Positions 22,406 to 35,564 of a stretch of DNA of 64,000 bases are shown piece by piece; the first letter of the stretch is position 1, and each line of letters starts with the position of its first letter. This DNA comes from Agrocybe praecox. Taxonomy: Eukaryota > Basidiomycota > Agaricomycetes > Agaricales > Agrocybaceae. The notes below the pieces were generated by a model. The model was given only the letters and a program-made list of their open reading frames with translations. It was not told the DNA's origin and did not search any database. The position numbers and the translations under genes are program-made. Location: the NCBI GenBank assembly GCA_964017145.1, contig OZ024840.1, forward strand, positions 3,782,001 to 3,846,000, read 5' to 3'.

Positions 22406-25400
22406 ATGCAATTTTCAGCACCCTTACTGACCTCGACGACACCAAAGTTTGGTTCGGTCTCTAATGACGGTCCGCTCTTGGGACCGGAATGGTTAAATGC
22501 ATCATTATTGCCTGGATCAATTATTCTGGCCGCGTTTTTCCTTGACCTGCTTTGCATTTTACCATGGCCAGGGCCTTTCCAGCTCGTATGGAAAGTCGTA
22601 TCGTCCCCATTCAGGAATTTTATAACTATTGACGATTTACTGGAACCCGTCGACCGTTCGCCTTTGGATACAAAATTGAAGAATCGGTGTCTTGCTGGAC
22701 TGGCATCCGTGTCTTTTTTAGTATGGGTTGGCTGCATTGTTTTTGGTGTAATAAGGGAGGATAACGACTTTGTCTTAATGTCCTTGGCGTATACGGTTTC
22801 ATGGGTGAGTGGACTAGACTTAGTGCGTAATTGGGCACGACTGCTAATTACTGGAGGTACAGTGTTATATTTCGTTGAGGATTCTAATAAGGCCCCTCAC
22901 AACTCCTCCATATCTCTTCATCGCATTCAGTATAACCTCAGTCATAGCGGCACTTCTGGCACTTGGCGAAAAGTTCTTTTCGCCGACAGGCAGCCTCAAA
23001 GCCTCTGCCTTCGACTTTCTGTCAAGTATTGCCCCAGCTATATTCGCATGGCTGGCTGGCACACTGCCTCTGAAGAGCTATCGACCTGCTGTCAATGTGG
23101 CACAACCAAATGACGTGTGTCTATCTGCCAGTTGCGGTCGCAAAGTCGTCTCAGCTCACAGATATTGGAACTTATTAGATTCCGTCGGTCAAAATAACAT
23201 GTCCAGAAGATAATGTCAACCTTTGGTCCTGGAGTGGGTTCACTTTTGTGCAACCACTCCTGGATCTGGCAATGAAGGGGACCTTAAACGAAGACGATGT
23301 GTGGAGTCTTTCTCCCTTCTTCCGTCACGAGAACCTATTCAATAAATGCCTGGAGTATCGAAGCAAGTACGTGATTCAATATTATTCACTCGTAGCTTAT
23401 TTTACCGACGGCGACTTTCAGGCATCCCACCCACTCTTTGATACGTTTCCTTCTCGTATCTAATTCCCTGGATTTGATACTTGACGTCGTGCTGGAGATG
23501 TGGGGAGCTACCATTGGTAAGATTGCCATTCCATCAACCCCGAATTCTAGCGTGTTAAAGTTGAGATTCCTAGGTTTCGTGTCCCCATATGCGTTGTTAC
23601 AAACCCTCGCAGCCCTGAAATCCGGCACTCCGGAGGGCAGGTCCACGGCCTACTTTTGGACACTCATAACCTTTCTGGCAAATCTGTCTTTCGCCCAAGT
23701 TGACCTGTTCAAAGGTTGGCACACCCGCCGCTGTTACGAACGGACTCGCGGCCAACTTTTTTGCCTTCTACATCACAAATCGCTTAAACGTCAGGAAGTC
23801 AGCGGCAGGATTCAACGGGAGGGCGAGGCCACCAATGCAGACCTGGGCAAAATCATCAATATGATGCAGTGAGTTATTGAAATCACCTCGGCATAATGGC
23901 GATATAACTTACCGCATTTCCCTTACTCAGGGGTGATACATATGCCGTCGCGCAACGTTTCTGGGAATTCTCAGGTCTGTTCACCTCACCAGTTCGCCTA
24001 GCGATAGCGCTCTATTTCTTATACACGTACGTAACAAAGAAGTGCTCTTTATCGCTTCCCCGACTGACGCTCTCCTTATTTCATTCCTCTAGGATTCTCG
24101 GATGGAGTGCTTTCTCGGGAGTTGTGGTAGTTTTGGTAGCTTTCGCTCTCAACTACCCTTTAGCACAAATTGACATCTCAGTAAGTAGATCGGCGACTAT
24201 TCGTATTCCCGGTCGTTTCACATTCCGACTTGATTTTGCGTAGATCACACGTTCCTCGTGGAAAGCGAAGGACCGCAGGATGAAGACGGTTGACGAACTC
24301 TTCCAGAACATAAGGTTTTTGAAGTATTACGGATGGGGTAAGCTTACTCGCTCTGCATTTAAGCTTTCTTACGAACCGAGCAAAAACTCAGAATATCAAT
24401 GGTCTAACATGGCCCAGAAAGCTCGAGACATGGAACTGAAATGGCGCATAAAGGGCAACATCGTAGACACTGCTATCAACTTTATATGGTACGCATGCGA
24501 CATGCCATAAATGAGAAATGCTAACGTTTTACGGACAATAGGGTTTGGATGCCTTCCGCGACTGCGTTAATATCTTTCATGTGCTACACGTTAGTCGCAA
24601 AGGAGGACCTTACTGTATCGAAGGCCTTCACATCGATTGCGCTCTTTTCCCAACTTCAAACACCGATGGTAGCGCTGCCCGGACAGGTTTTCGCCATGCT
24701 ACACGGTCAGTAACGACTCCCACATCTTATCGCCGGGCATGATTGTTCAACAAATAACCGTATAGCCTATGTTTCCATGCAACGTATTGAAGACTTCCTT
24801 AAAGAGGACGAAGTACCGGATTGGGCATCCACATTATCAAGCCAACCAGTAGACCATCCTACCAGACGAGAATGCCTTCCGGAAGTCGGCTTCAAAGAAG
24901 CTACATTCGAGTGGAAAGAAGCCACAGCACTTGATGCTACTCCCTGCCGTTTTCAATTAGGGCCTTTGGACATCATCTTCCCTTCAGGGAAGTTGACAAT
25001 CGTGAGTGGACCAACCGGGGCTGGTAAAAGCGCCCTTTTGGTGGCTCTTCTTGGGGGTCAGTGCCTAGTAGATGCTTAGCGATGGACTCAGAATGTTGAC
25101 TTCCTTTTCAGAGATGCACGTTACATCTGGAAGCGTCGTAATTGACAAAACCAATCACCAAGTGGCATATTGCGCTCAAAATCCATGTGAGCCTGGTTTC
25201 AGTATCTCGTTGACTCGGTCTTAGCATTGTTGATATAGGGCTCGAACACGCTACAATTCGCGATAATGTTCTTTTTGGCTCGACCGCGCCTTTTGATGAA
25301 CTTCGTTATCAAGCTGTTTTGGATGCATGCGCTCTTAGACAGGACCTCAACATGTTGCCAGCTGGTGATGGTACCGGTACGTTATGATGCTCTATAGTGG

Positions 25401-28305
25401 GAACCGATTTTGACCCACATTCATGCATTTTTAGAAATAGGCGAGAAGGGCATAACTCTATCTGGCGGTCAACGGGCACGCGTTGCCCTGGCGCGTGCAA
25501 TGTATTCTCAAGCCAAGGTACGCGTTACTTTCTACATTTCTGCAGTCAATCCTTAACGCTTTCCATGGAAAGTGTATTTTGTTGGACGACCCGTAAGTGA
25601 TTAAAAAACATTTTCAATAATGTACCTGACTTGTAGTTCTGCAGATTGGCTGCAGTCGACATGCACACGGCTCAGCATCTTGTGAACAGCTGTCTAACAG
25701 GCGACTTAGCGCGTGGTCGAACTATCATTCTTGTAACTCACCACTTGAGCTTGTGTTTACCCGTTGCGTCTTATCTGGTTGAATTGGATCGGGGCAAAAT
25801 CCTCCACCATGGTACTATACCAGAGCTGCAGGAGAGAAGATTACTACAACGCGTCATCGATTTGATTGAAGAAGAAATCCAGTCTCCTGCAAAAGCTCAA
25901 TTCCTCAACTTAGATGGGGACCAACCTAGCTCTTTTAATGGAAATCGTCGACAGGACACAGGCAAACTCATCGAAGCCGAGGCTCGCGCAGAAGGGAACG
26001 TTTCCCTTCGCAGCTATTGGACATATATTCGCGCAGCGGGTGTATTTGCATGGGCCTTGACGCTGTCCGTCACTCTTCTTACACGCATTATCAACATCGA
26101 AAATCAAGTGGGCATTCATTAGTTGTTGTTTTTTGACATTTCGATACTAACTGGTTAACGTAGTTCTTCCTCGCCGACTGGGGAGAAGCCTATGAGAAGG
26201 ATAAGGAAGCTTACCTGTCGACCCGTCTATCTCGTCATCCATGGGAAGGATTGCCGCCACCCGACGAGAATGTCAGGCCGTGGCTACTGATATACATGTA
26301 TATCTCTATTGCTGGAGCCTTGACAGTTCTACTTTACATCGTTATCGGATATTATGCCAGCTTACAGGCCTCAAGGTCGCTTTTCTCTATTCTCCTAAGG
26401 AGATTGACAAGGGCGCCTGTTCGGTTCTTTGACGTCACACCTATTGGGAGGATCTTGAACCGATTCACGACAGACATCAACACAATCGACGACGCACTTC
26501 AAAACTCCGCTAGGATGTGTCTAAGCGGAGTACTGAACTTTCTAGCATCTTTTGGTGTCATGTTATACAAAGTACCGACATTTACGCCGTTCGCTCTGTT
26601 CATAGCCTGGCTTTACATCCGACTGGCTCCGGGATACATTCGAGCTTCGAGAGATCTGCGAAGATTGGAGTCGATTTCTCTGTCTCCGGCTTTTGCCGGC
26701 TACGACGAGTTGCTTAGAGGAATAACTCATATACGGGCTTTTGGTATGGAAAATAGATATCAAAAGACTTTTTACGGAAGGGTAAGAGTAAATTTATTTA
26801 GTTAAATCAACAAAACTCAAACATCTTATAGGTTGATAAATTCCAGTCTTATGACCATGTTTACGTGCGTATGGGACACTTTTGGTCTCGAAACAGCTTC
26901 TTATGTGTTCTAAACCGTTCATTCAGTGGTTGGTCAATGGGTGGCTCCGCTGGAGATATGACTGTCTGTAGAAAGTCTCTGGCGAACTTGATATCCCTTT
27001 TTTTCTGATTCTCCTTTAGGTCTAGGATCCGTCGTAGTTTTTACCGCTACCATTTTCGCGATATGGCAAGGAGTCACAAACGGCTCTGTTGCTGTGGTCA
27101 TTGTCCAAGCAGGCATGTTCGCTGACGCGAGTCGACAACTTGTCAAGGTCGCTGCCCAACTCGAACTGGATTTCAATAGTGTAGAACGTGTGGTGGAGTA
27201 CATCGATACGCCTCAAGAGGCGCCTCCAATAATCGAGAAGTCTAGACCACCCGCATACTGGCCCTCAAATTCGGGAGAAATAGTCGTAGAAGATTTGACT
27301 ATGCAATACTCTCCAGGGAAATCTGTATTGCGGAATGTCAGCTTTACTGTTAATTCGTCGGAAAGGATTGGAATTGTGAGTCGAGATTTTGGTTGGCTCG
27401 TTTTCGTGTATCTGACTTCATCTCAGGTAGGACGAACTGGTTCTGGCAAATCTACACTGGTTTTGTCTTTCTTACGTATAGTGGAGCCGCTGGCCGGTAG
27501 GATTATGTACGTTCAAACAACACAACTTATTATGTTGCGCTTACATCTTGCTAGTATTGACGGTATTGATATCTCCACCCTCGGCCTTGAAGATTTGAGA
27601 TCACGCATTGTAAGTTCTAAACATCATTCTCGTCACTTGAGTGTGCCATTCTTAAAATCTGTACTACAGACGATCGTCAGCCAAGATGTTTCTCTCTTCT
27701 CAGGTACCATACAAAGCAATCTCGACCCCCTCGAAAAATACACTGCCGAGGAATGCATGGACGTTCTTAACAGATGCCACCTAACGTCTCTCCTTGCTCA
27801 CGAGCCTTCGAAAGAGGAGCCCTCCATTTTAGAAATGCAGATAACACAAGGTTCCTTGAGTGCCGGAGAGAAGCAGCTGCTAGCCTTGGCCAGGGCAATG
27901 CTAAGAAGGACCTCGATAATTATCTTGGACGAGGCGACCTCCCAGATAGATTCTCACCTCGATGACCAAGTATGTAGATTTCGAGCATTTCATAGCGTTG
28001 TCCCACTAACTTTTCTTTCTGTGCAGATTCAACGGACAATTCAAGAAGAATTCTCCGGGGCAATAGTTCTCACAATTGCACACCGACTGAATACCGTTGT
28101 CAATTGTGATCGAATATTGGTGTTGGATGATGGAAACGTGGTCGAATTCGACACCTTCAAAACTTTGATTTCGAAACCTCGAGGGACATTCCGGTCACTA
28201 TGCAGGGCGAGTGCCGACTGGCCGTTACTCTCGAGGATGGTTGACAATGTCAGCAGCGGTAGCAGTGAAAGTGAGAGGTCCCAGTCGACAGACAGGACTT
28301 ATTGA
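22406..28305 (+). CDS. ABCC (MRP)-type full-length ABC transporter
   Basis: ATP-driven exporter of the multidrug-resistance-associated ABCC family, which moves glutathione conjugates, metals or drugs out of the cytosol or into the vacuole. About 23 exons encode about 1,550 residues. Order: an N-terminal hydrophobic TMD0 (22480-23110), TMD1, NBD1 with Walker A GPTGAGKS (about 25007-25030), LSGGQ (25458) and Walker B ILLDDPLAAVD (split by an intron at about 25591-25645), then TMD2 ([18 protein letters not shown]), and NBD2 with GRTGSGKS (about 27430), a variant signature LSAGEKQ and [12 protein letters not shown]. The degenerate NBD1 Walker B (DDP) and catalytic NBD2 are normal for ABCC. An intron at 22805-22856 (GTGAGT, branch CTAAT) restores frame into [17 protein letters not shown] chose ATG 22406; ATG 22184 is in frame but adds atypical residues. 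The substrate cannot be told from sequence. Confidence 0.9.
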
Positions 28306-29076
28306 TTTTTATTGGGTTTCATCATTCGGGATTTTGGGTACCATGATTTCGGGTTATGTCTTTGGATTTTGTTCTCATTGGTTTCTAGGTTTAACTTTCT
28401 CTTCTGACGGCCTAAGTAAATAAAATTATTAGTACAGCCAACAAATTTAAATAATTTTCTCCGTAACGATCTTCCTAAAATGATTACGTGCATCAATATA
28501 ACTCTTACTTCATCCTTACTGTCCACAATTCCTACATTATTTTATTTTTTGTCTTAAGAGAGTACATCCCATCCGTAGTCGACACTGCCTTTCTATCATG
28601 GATAGAAGCGGCGTATTGACCGCGGAAAAAATGCATCCCAATTATTATCGAACGCCGTCGAACCGTCAAATTTTAAAGAGCAATTTTAAAGAGCAACCGT
28701 TGCAGACGTTTTTACGTCATTCCCGTTTATTTCTGTCCTGAGAAGCTGAACGATTAATGATGTACAGGAACAAAAAAGACCGAAAAGACCATAGAAGCAA
28801 CGAATTATGTCGAGCCGTATCAAGGACGTAATAACTGATTACAGGTAAAGGTGACAGACCAAGGTCTCAGAGGTTGCGTTCATACCTACTTTAATTTGTT
28901 ACTTTTACTAGTACCAACCTGACATAAAGTTATAGCTTGTAAGTTGACACTTGGTTGACATTGGAAGTTGACAGTAAAGTTTTTTTTTTCGACCTAGATC
29001 CTACGGACAAGAACGCTATTTAGTTAACAGGATCCAGACAAATAAACCATCGGCGAGCCTGAGCCGAGGGATCCGT
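28306..29076. other. Intergenic, 3' flank of the ABC transporter
   Basis: AT-rich 3' flank. It contains a perfect two-copy 13-bp repeat at 28669-28694. No gene is seen. Confidence 0.55.
28669..28694. repeat. Two-copy 13-bp tandem repeat
   Basis: AATTTTAAAGAGC is repeated twice head to tail. Confidence 0.85.
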
Positions 29077-29810
29077 TTGCCTTTCTTACCTTTTCTCCTT
29101 GTATGCCTTTCGTATCTTATCGTACATCTCAGCAACCGAATTGTTTTTAACATATCCTGTCACAAACTTTCGGAATATATGTGTCGATATGCGACTGAAG
29201 CCATTCGCACAATATTCCTGGCCATAACTGCAGTGTCACCAATTGTCTCGACAGGTTTATCTTGGCTATCACTAAATCAAACAGCTTTTGAGCGATGGTG
29301 ACTCTGCTCAGAAATAACCACATATCAGCTGCCTATATACCATAGTTCTGGGACTCGATTTCGTCAGATTCCGCCTCGTTGATGAACGAAAACCCTCGTG
29401 ACGAGCTTACCCAAAGTTTGCCAGTGCCGCTGTTCTTAATGACGACCACTAGTAGCAAGGCTCATTAATGCTACTCGCTCCTTTCTATGCCTTTGTGCGT
29501 TTATTTCTGGAAAACCTATATGTCAAGTATTTCTGGTGTCGCACTGTCATCCGGGATTGGACGTACGCGTAAACTTTTGCGACTTTTCCCCGTGGTTTCG
29601 CCATTCGTCAATGGAGTACTCTGAGCTCGCTAACCATTGTTATCCTCTCCAATGGCTCTTGTAACGACATGCTTTGGTTTAATGCTCTCTTCTATGATTT
29701 ATCTTTTGTTAGGGGATCTTGCTTTTATACATGGCATCGAGAGGCTTGGGGAGGAATCCGTTCACTCTTTTATGCTTCCGAAGACAGTCGCCGTGAGAGC
29801 TATGGGGTGA
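29077..29810 (+). pseudogene. Possible relic of a bestrophin-like anion channel
   Basis: Disjointed plus-strand pieces appear in the order expected of a fungal bestrophin-like (RFP-TM) channel. First comes a hydrophobic stretch ending TGLSWLSLNQTAFERW and, after a stop, LCSEITT (compare the family's TAYERY..W..I). Downstream (about 29700-29790) is FIHGIERLGEE, which resembles the C-terminal GIERLGEEIENPFG block. Stops at 29299 and elsewhere, and a missing centre, mean it cannot be an intact gene. The similarity is from memory and weak; an unrelated membrane protein or chance is possible. Confidence 0.28.
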
Positions 29811-31299
29811 GTCTTATTGCATATCTATTTCAACTTACTCTTTCTCATAGATATTTTATAATGGCGTATTGCTGATTATTGATCCCGCTTTTCCATCTAG
29901 ATGCAGTCCCGTTTCCGCCAGACTTCCGCATTCCGCAGTTTAATGATACGGATTTCTCATGAGTCAAGTCACCTGAATGATACTTTGACAAGTCCCAAAA
30001 CCTTTAAAAGACTAGCGGGCTATATTAACCTCCACGCAACCATTTTCTACCAACCATTCGACTAAGTGTGGGTATGGACTCGGAGATTTGATTCATTTCG
30101 ACATATTTTTCCCTTCTAGAAGCACTCTCTTAGCCGGGATCCATGATAAGATGTCCACATTATTGCAAAGTATGGATTATCATCTCCCAACACCGTCAGT
30201 GGTACAATATTCCTCTAATGATTGATATCTCCAGAGCGTTTCTGTGACGTTTTCTTTTCGGCGGTTCTAGAAGGACGTTTTAAGGCTCGGTCTATTTTTT
30301 TCTTTGTTCACGACCACATCTCCATCAATCCTAGGTCGCTCGTTTTTTTGGTTGTACACCGTATGGCAAGTACGCGATTTTCCTTGGTATCAATTTACGT
30401 TAGTTACTATTTTCATTGGTACTAGCTTGGATCGTATCGTGGTCATCAAGATGCGCGTTGTTATCTTCGTTTGCGGAAATTATTACCGCCTTCCTCGCAA
30501 GAATATCTCTTCCTCTTGCATCCTAATCGATCATCACGGAATACTCCTTGTAGTATTATCTGGTAAGTAAATTAGCTTAGTGAATCTGTGCTACTTTGAC
30601 TTGATGTTGCATCCATTTTGACAGGACTCCAGATTTATCCCACCTCGAAATAGCCTGACTTTCAACTTCAACTTGCCTTACGATAAAATACATCGTCTAA
30701 ACCAAATTGCGCATGCCTGATACGTGTACTCTGAGTGCCTACCTTTTAGTTCATTCTGATTTCCCAATGCGTAAAAACTCACACCAGTTGCGCAGCCGTC
30801 TGTTCTCAGGCGCCATTTTTAAAGGTTATACACGACTTGACACATCACCAGGTATTTTCTCTTTCTCGTGAATCATGATCGACGGGTGACCTGTTACTCG
30901 ATTCCGAAGCTCGATCTCCTGCTATGCCCGTTACTCTGAATGAACATCAAGTATAAGGCCTTTGCCTACGGAGATTACTATATTTTACCAACTCTCGTAT
31001 TTCAATGTCCCGACCATGTTCCTTTGAATTTTAAGCTCAAGATTGATCATAATTTTGCCAGATATAGGTCAATGTATTCGAACTAAAGACGCTCAAAAAT
31101 AATCCACCTGGTCGCGCACTAATTGGCCTCATGATATGGAGTTATTTCTAATCTTGTGCAGGTTGATATATCATGCCCGGCGCCAGATCAGATTTCGACA
31201 AATAAAAATGGTCTGTCCATAAATGCCTGGTTGTACTTTCGAATTCGGATTTATTATTCTTCGGTTTTCGGGAGAAGAACACGCAGTGGGGCTATCGTG
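29811..31299. other. Gene-poor AT-rich region
   Basis: Only short open frames. One at 30304-30570 is hydrophobic but has no recognisable motif. No gene can be supported. Confidence 0.5.
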
Positions 31300-31464
31300 T
31301 CAATCCTGAGCTACCTCCCACCTGCCTGAGCTCGTTTTTTCAAGGGAAATGGCATCCATGAAGTGCATGATAATTTTGGATTCCTCATTGTGATCTTCTT
31401 TATGACGTCATCTCTTGAAGGAAGCAAAAATCCACCAGCGAAGTATAGTGGCATGAGAATTTGG

Positions 31465-31484
31465 CTAACCCTAACCTAACCCTA
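31465..31484 (-). repeat. Short interstitial telomere-like repeat
   Basis: CTAACCCTAACCTAACCCTA: three imperfect units of the fungal telomere repeat TTAGGG on the minus strand. The second copy lies at 32566-32585 inside the duplicated block. Confidence 0.7.
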
Positions 31485-31657
31485 TAATTGAATGGGTGAA
31501 AGCTGATCTTCGAAGGACCATTTTGCACTTCTATGATATACCATAGGCATTCGAAAGAATCGAAAATCGATGCCGCTCTGTGCCACGCGACAGACACCGT
31601 CCATCTCCGGATGGACTAATAATAGGATTATAAATATCACGGAAAGTCTATTGCATC

Positions 31658-31674
31658 TATATATATATATATAT
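31658..31674. repeat. AT dinucleotide microsatellite
   Basis: (AT)n of about eight units. The same length recurs in the second block near 32759-32775, which supports a recent or artefactual duplication. Confidence 0.8.
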
Positions 31675-32200
31675 CTATTATTAGACCGAGCTGGCCGCGT
31701 AAGCGAAACAATTAACTTCAGCATATTGGATGTCGAGTTGGATGTCGTCGAGCAACATAGCCTTGGATAATAATACGAGTAGTTCTCATCCATATTTCTC
31801 TTCTGTAAGATGTGTAAGATACTTGCCTAAGCTGTCAAAGGATTTGAGTTTACGTTTTGGTAGGGTTTTTGAAAGCGCTCGAAGTTGATTTGTACTATTT
31901 CGAGCGAGCGCTGGACTCGCGTTAGTGACAGCGTAGGAGCTTTGGGCCTTAATGCGAATGACAAAGTGATTTGTTACGTTCTCGAGGCGCAAGTAAATGA
32001 ATGCAACAGTCGAACTTGGTGCCATTTTCCCTATACAATCCATATATTACATGTATTAAGTCCACTCCGAGCGGATCATGCGATGGGTAAATACAGGATT
32101 GACCACTAGATCACCTCTTTACGTGGTGACCCAGGGTGGCGACTAACAGCTGTGGATGCTCTCCGTTATCATCAAACTTTAAGTCGACTCCGACGTGATT

Positions 32201-32400
32201 NNNNNNNNNNNNNNNNNNNNNNNNNNNNNNNNNNNNNNNNNNNNNNNNNNNNNNNNNNNNNNNNNNNNNNNNNNNNNNNNNNNNNNNNNNNNNNNNNNNN
32301 NNNNNNNNNNNNNNNNNNNNNNNNNNNNNNNNNNNNNNNNNNNNNNNNNNNNNNNNNNNNNNNNNNNNNNNNNNNNNNNNNNNNNNNNNNNNNNNNNNNN
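32201..32400. other. Assembly gap (200 N)
   Basis: Exactly 200 undetermined bases, a conventional scaffold-gap size. The flanks are identical 901-bp blocks. Confidence 0.97.
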
Positions 32401-33301
32401 TCAATCCTGAGCTACCTCCCACCTGCCTGAGCTCGTTTTTTCAAGGGAAATGGCATCCATGAAGTGCATGATAATTTTGGATTCCTCATTGTGATCTTCT
32501 TTATGACGTCATCTCTTGAAGGAAGCAAAAATCCACCAGCGAAGTATAGTGGCATGAGAATTTGGCTAACCCTAACCTAACCCTATAATTGAATGGGTGA
32601 AAGCTGATCTTCGAAGGACCATTTTGCACTTCTATGATATACCATAGGCATTCGAAAGAATCGAAAATCGATGCCGCTCTGTGCCACGCGACAGACACCG
32701 TCCATCTCCGGATGGACTAATAATAGGATTATAAATATCACGGAAAGTCTATTGCATCTATATATATATATATATCTATTATTAGACCGAGCTGGCCGCG
32801 TAAGCGAAACAATTAACTTCAGCATATTGGATGTCGAGTTGGATGTCGTCGAGCAACATAGCCTTGGATAATAATACGAGTAGTTCTCATCCATATTTCT
32901 CTTCTGTAAGATGTGTAAGATACTTGCCTAAGCTGTCAAAGGATTTGAGTTTACGTTTTGGTAGGGTTTTTGAAAGCGCTCGAAGTTGATTTGTACTATT
33001 TCGAGCGAGCGCTGGACTCGCGTTAGTGACAGCGTAGGAGCTTTGGGCCTTAATGCGAATGACAAAGTGATTTGTTACGTTCTCGAGGCGCAAGTAAATG
33101 AATGCAACAGTCGAACTTGGTGCCATTTTCCCTATACAATCCATATATTACATGTATTAAGTCCACTCCGAGCGGATCATGCGATGGGTAAATACAGGAT
33201 TGACCACTAGATCACCTCTTTACGTGGTGACCCAGGGTGGCGACTAACAGCTGTGGATGCTCTCCGTTATCATCAAACTTTAAGTCGACTCCGACGTGAT
33301 T
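32401..33301. repeat. 901-bp block, copy 2 (right of gap)
   Basis: Begins immediately after the last N and equals 31300-32200. From 33302 the sequence is unique (TGTGTTATC...), presumably the true continuation of copy 1. Confidence 0.93.
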
Positions 33302-33309
33302 GTGTGTTA

Positions 33310-35564
33310 TCAATGACCTTTCTCAATGGTAATCTTAATATATCTGCTGATCAGCGCTTTAGGTAAAACGCTAAGAGCACGAGGTCCCCCAAGGTTGATA
33401 TCATGTTGATGCAAAGGAGCGAATATAGCAATACAAGTACTTACTATTACGCTGTCAAGGAGAAGGTAAATATACGATGAAAGGTGGAATTGGTAGTTTG
33501 AGTCCATTATATCATGAGGCTATACATAAATATGACTTACTACATCCGAGCAGTGTGTCTGTCGTCTAGCATGATAAAGTTTCGGAAATTGCCGACATTT
33601 GAGTTCCGCGGGTTCGGCGCCTACATCACAGGCAGAAGTACAAAGCAATACACCGCAAACAAAAGCAAGATGGAGCATATAAACCACATGTGAATAACTG
33701 CAGTCCACTAAGGACGACTTCTCCTATCATATTACATACCGATGCCAACCATTTGGGGTGTATCAGAGCCACCATCACGACCAAGTCGGTGCGAAGGGAA
33801 CAAGACAAGACAAACACAGAGCAATATTCTTTGAATTCCCAGCATCATAGATAAGACAGAAAGGCAACCCTTTTCCTTTCACATTGGTTCGAATGGCGGT
33901 AGCACATAGCTGTGTTTCCGGACGAGGATATTAGAGTAGTCTGAGACGACAGTTAGCCTTTCAAATATCACGATTTACGACCGATAATAACGTGGCAACA
34001 GTTCAAAGTAGCTCTTCTCAAAACGAGCGTTTGAGAGTATCTTTGACTGCCCAGCGACTGTTTCATCAAAGTTCTGGAGCATGTCATGGTATTCTCCTAA
34101 AGTAAAGAAGTTTATCTTTTCTTGAACAGTCATTTGACCTCTAAATTCCTCGGCATGTAACCAAGTAATGAATGGACGCTCTCAGGCTAATTGATAACTT
34201 AACAAAAGGTGCTTGAGCATCTTGTTGGTAGCCTTGCAGTAACAATTTCATGCTGTGAAAATCGACCAGGTGTATGATCAGTCATGCCACGGTTCCTTAG
34301 ACGACTTAAAAATCTAGCCTTCGCTGCTATGAAAAACATGACGACACGGACACGTGAACCAGAATTTGATCCCATATTACCGGCGGTGGAAAGATAAGTA
34401 GCATGAATGTCGGACAATGGGAATTGAGTCGAGATCGTATTGAGAACAAAGTGCCTGAGATCCATACGGAAATTTATCAGGCGTATGGCACGCGATATTT
34501 CTATTTTTCGCAGTATCTTTGATTTATCTGTCAACATCACGGTTTCAGTGTCCAGTTTTTTTCGAAACCAGTCGTGGGAGTACGTTATCGTAATTTTATA
34601 GTTCACGTCATGCAGTTCCTCGTGCCACACATATTCTCAGAGCTCAGGACTTCCTGACATAATCCTAACGACCTCCCAGGGAACAGTCACTTCGGGGACA
34701 AGTGCAGTCCCCGCATATGCCCGGTGGACCGACGTAACGAATTTATTCCAGAGAAAACTCGAGCGAAAATAGATTCAATTATAAAATGTTTCGATAAATG
34801 GTGCATTTTCCCATATGCGTAGGTGTAGTTCATACTATTATCTAGTAAAATGAGCGCCAATCTCTATTAAAATTGACGTTTCACAGGATCCACATACACA
34901 TGTTTCGACTCAAAGGAACCAGACAATGGGATGCAAGATAGCGTTAGCATGAACAGCACTGGTATTATTACCGCGAGCCTTTGTTCCAGAGAAGTTTCCT
35001 TAATTGATTATCAGTTGTTTGATAACAATGGGTATCAGTGATAATTATATCTTACGTTAAACGTGCTTGACTGGGTATGAATCATGACAGCGCATACCTT
35101 TCGACACTTGAATCATGGTATTCGAAGCTTTTCTCACCACTGAGGCTGCCGGAGTAGATGTAACATAAGATGTCACACCCGAGGGTCTTCTTTCTTTTGT
35201 AATTGTCGCAAAGTCGGTCGCACCATGAACAAGAATACGCCATGAACAACAATAAGTGGGGACAGGGAGTGATGATCGAGCTTCTGTGCTCCATCACGTT
35301 CCAAGTATCAGGTACTGTGCGAGTCTCTTTGTATCTCTTGAATCCTGGGATATAGAGGCTGTCTAAGGTAAAACTCGTTGATATCGTTAGAGATACACCG
35401 CCATAGTGAGAAAATATTGACAGGTTAAATGGTTTGAGGAGATAATAGTATTCGTCTCCGACCATGAACAACAATGCAATTGCTAGAATAGTCGAAGAAG
35501 AACCAATTATGATATAAATCCGAGTTGGAGCAATCAGATGACTTAAGCTGTCCGAGAATCGCAT
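33310..35564 (-). pseudogene. Uncharacterised gene or relic with membrane segments
   Basis: Three minus-strand open pieces might be exons of one gene. 35564-35082 starts at ATG, contains a hydrophobic helix (IYIIIGSSSTILAIALLFMV) and runs 160 codons. 34630-34199 reads FRMDLRHFVLNTIS and FPLSDIHATYLSTAGN and is basic at its end. 33708-33310 holds further hydrophobic pieces. I cannot join them with confident splice sites, and no family is recognised. It may be an intact gene of unknown family, with exons continuing into the duplicated block, or a decayed one. Confidence 0.3.

Larger units (their letters stand above)
31300..32200. repeat. 901-bp block, copy 1 (left of gap)
   Basis: This block recurs at 32401-33301 with a constant offset of 1,101 bases. 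All open frames in the two copies translate identically, including the AT microsatellite and the telomere-like motif. It ends exactly at the first N. The pattern is that of two contig ends covering the same DNA. Confidence 0.93.

Noticed and set aside
31482..33144. Two identical sets of small ORFs as a duplicated gene pair
   Set aside because: Explained by the identical 901-bp blocks around the N gap; not independent genes.
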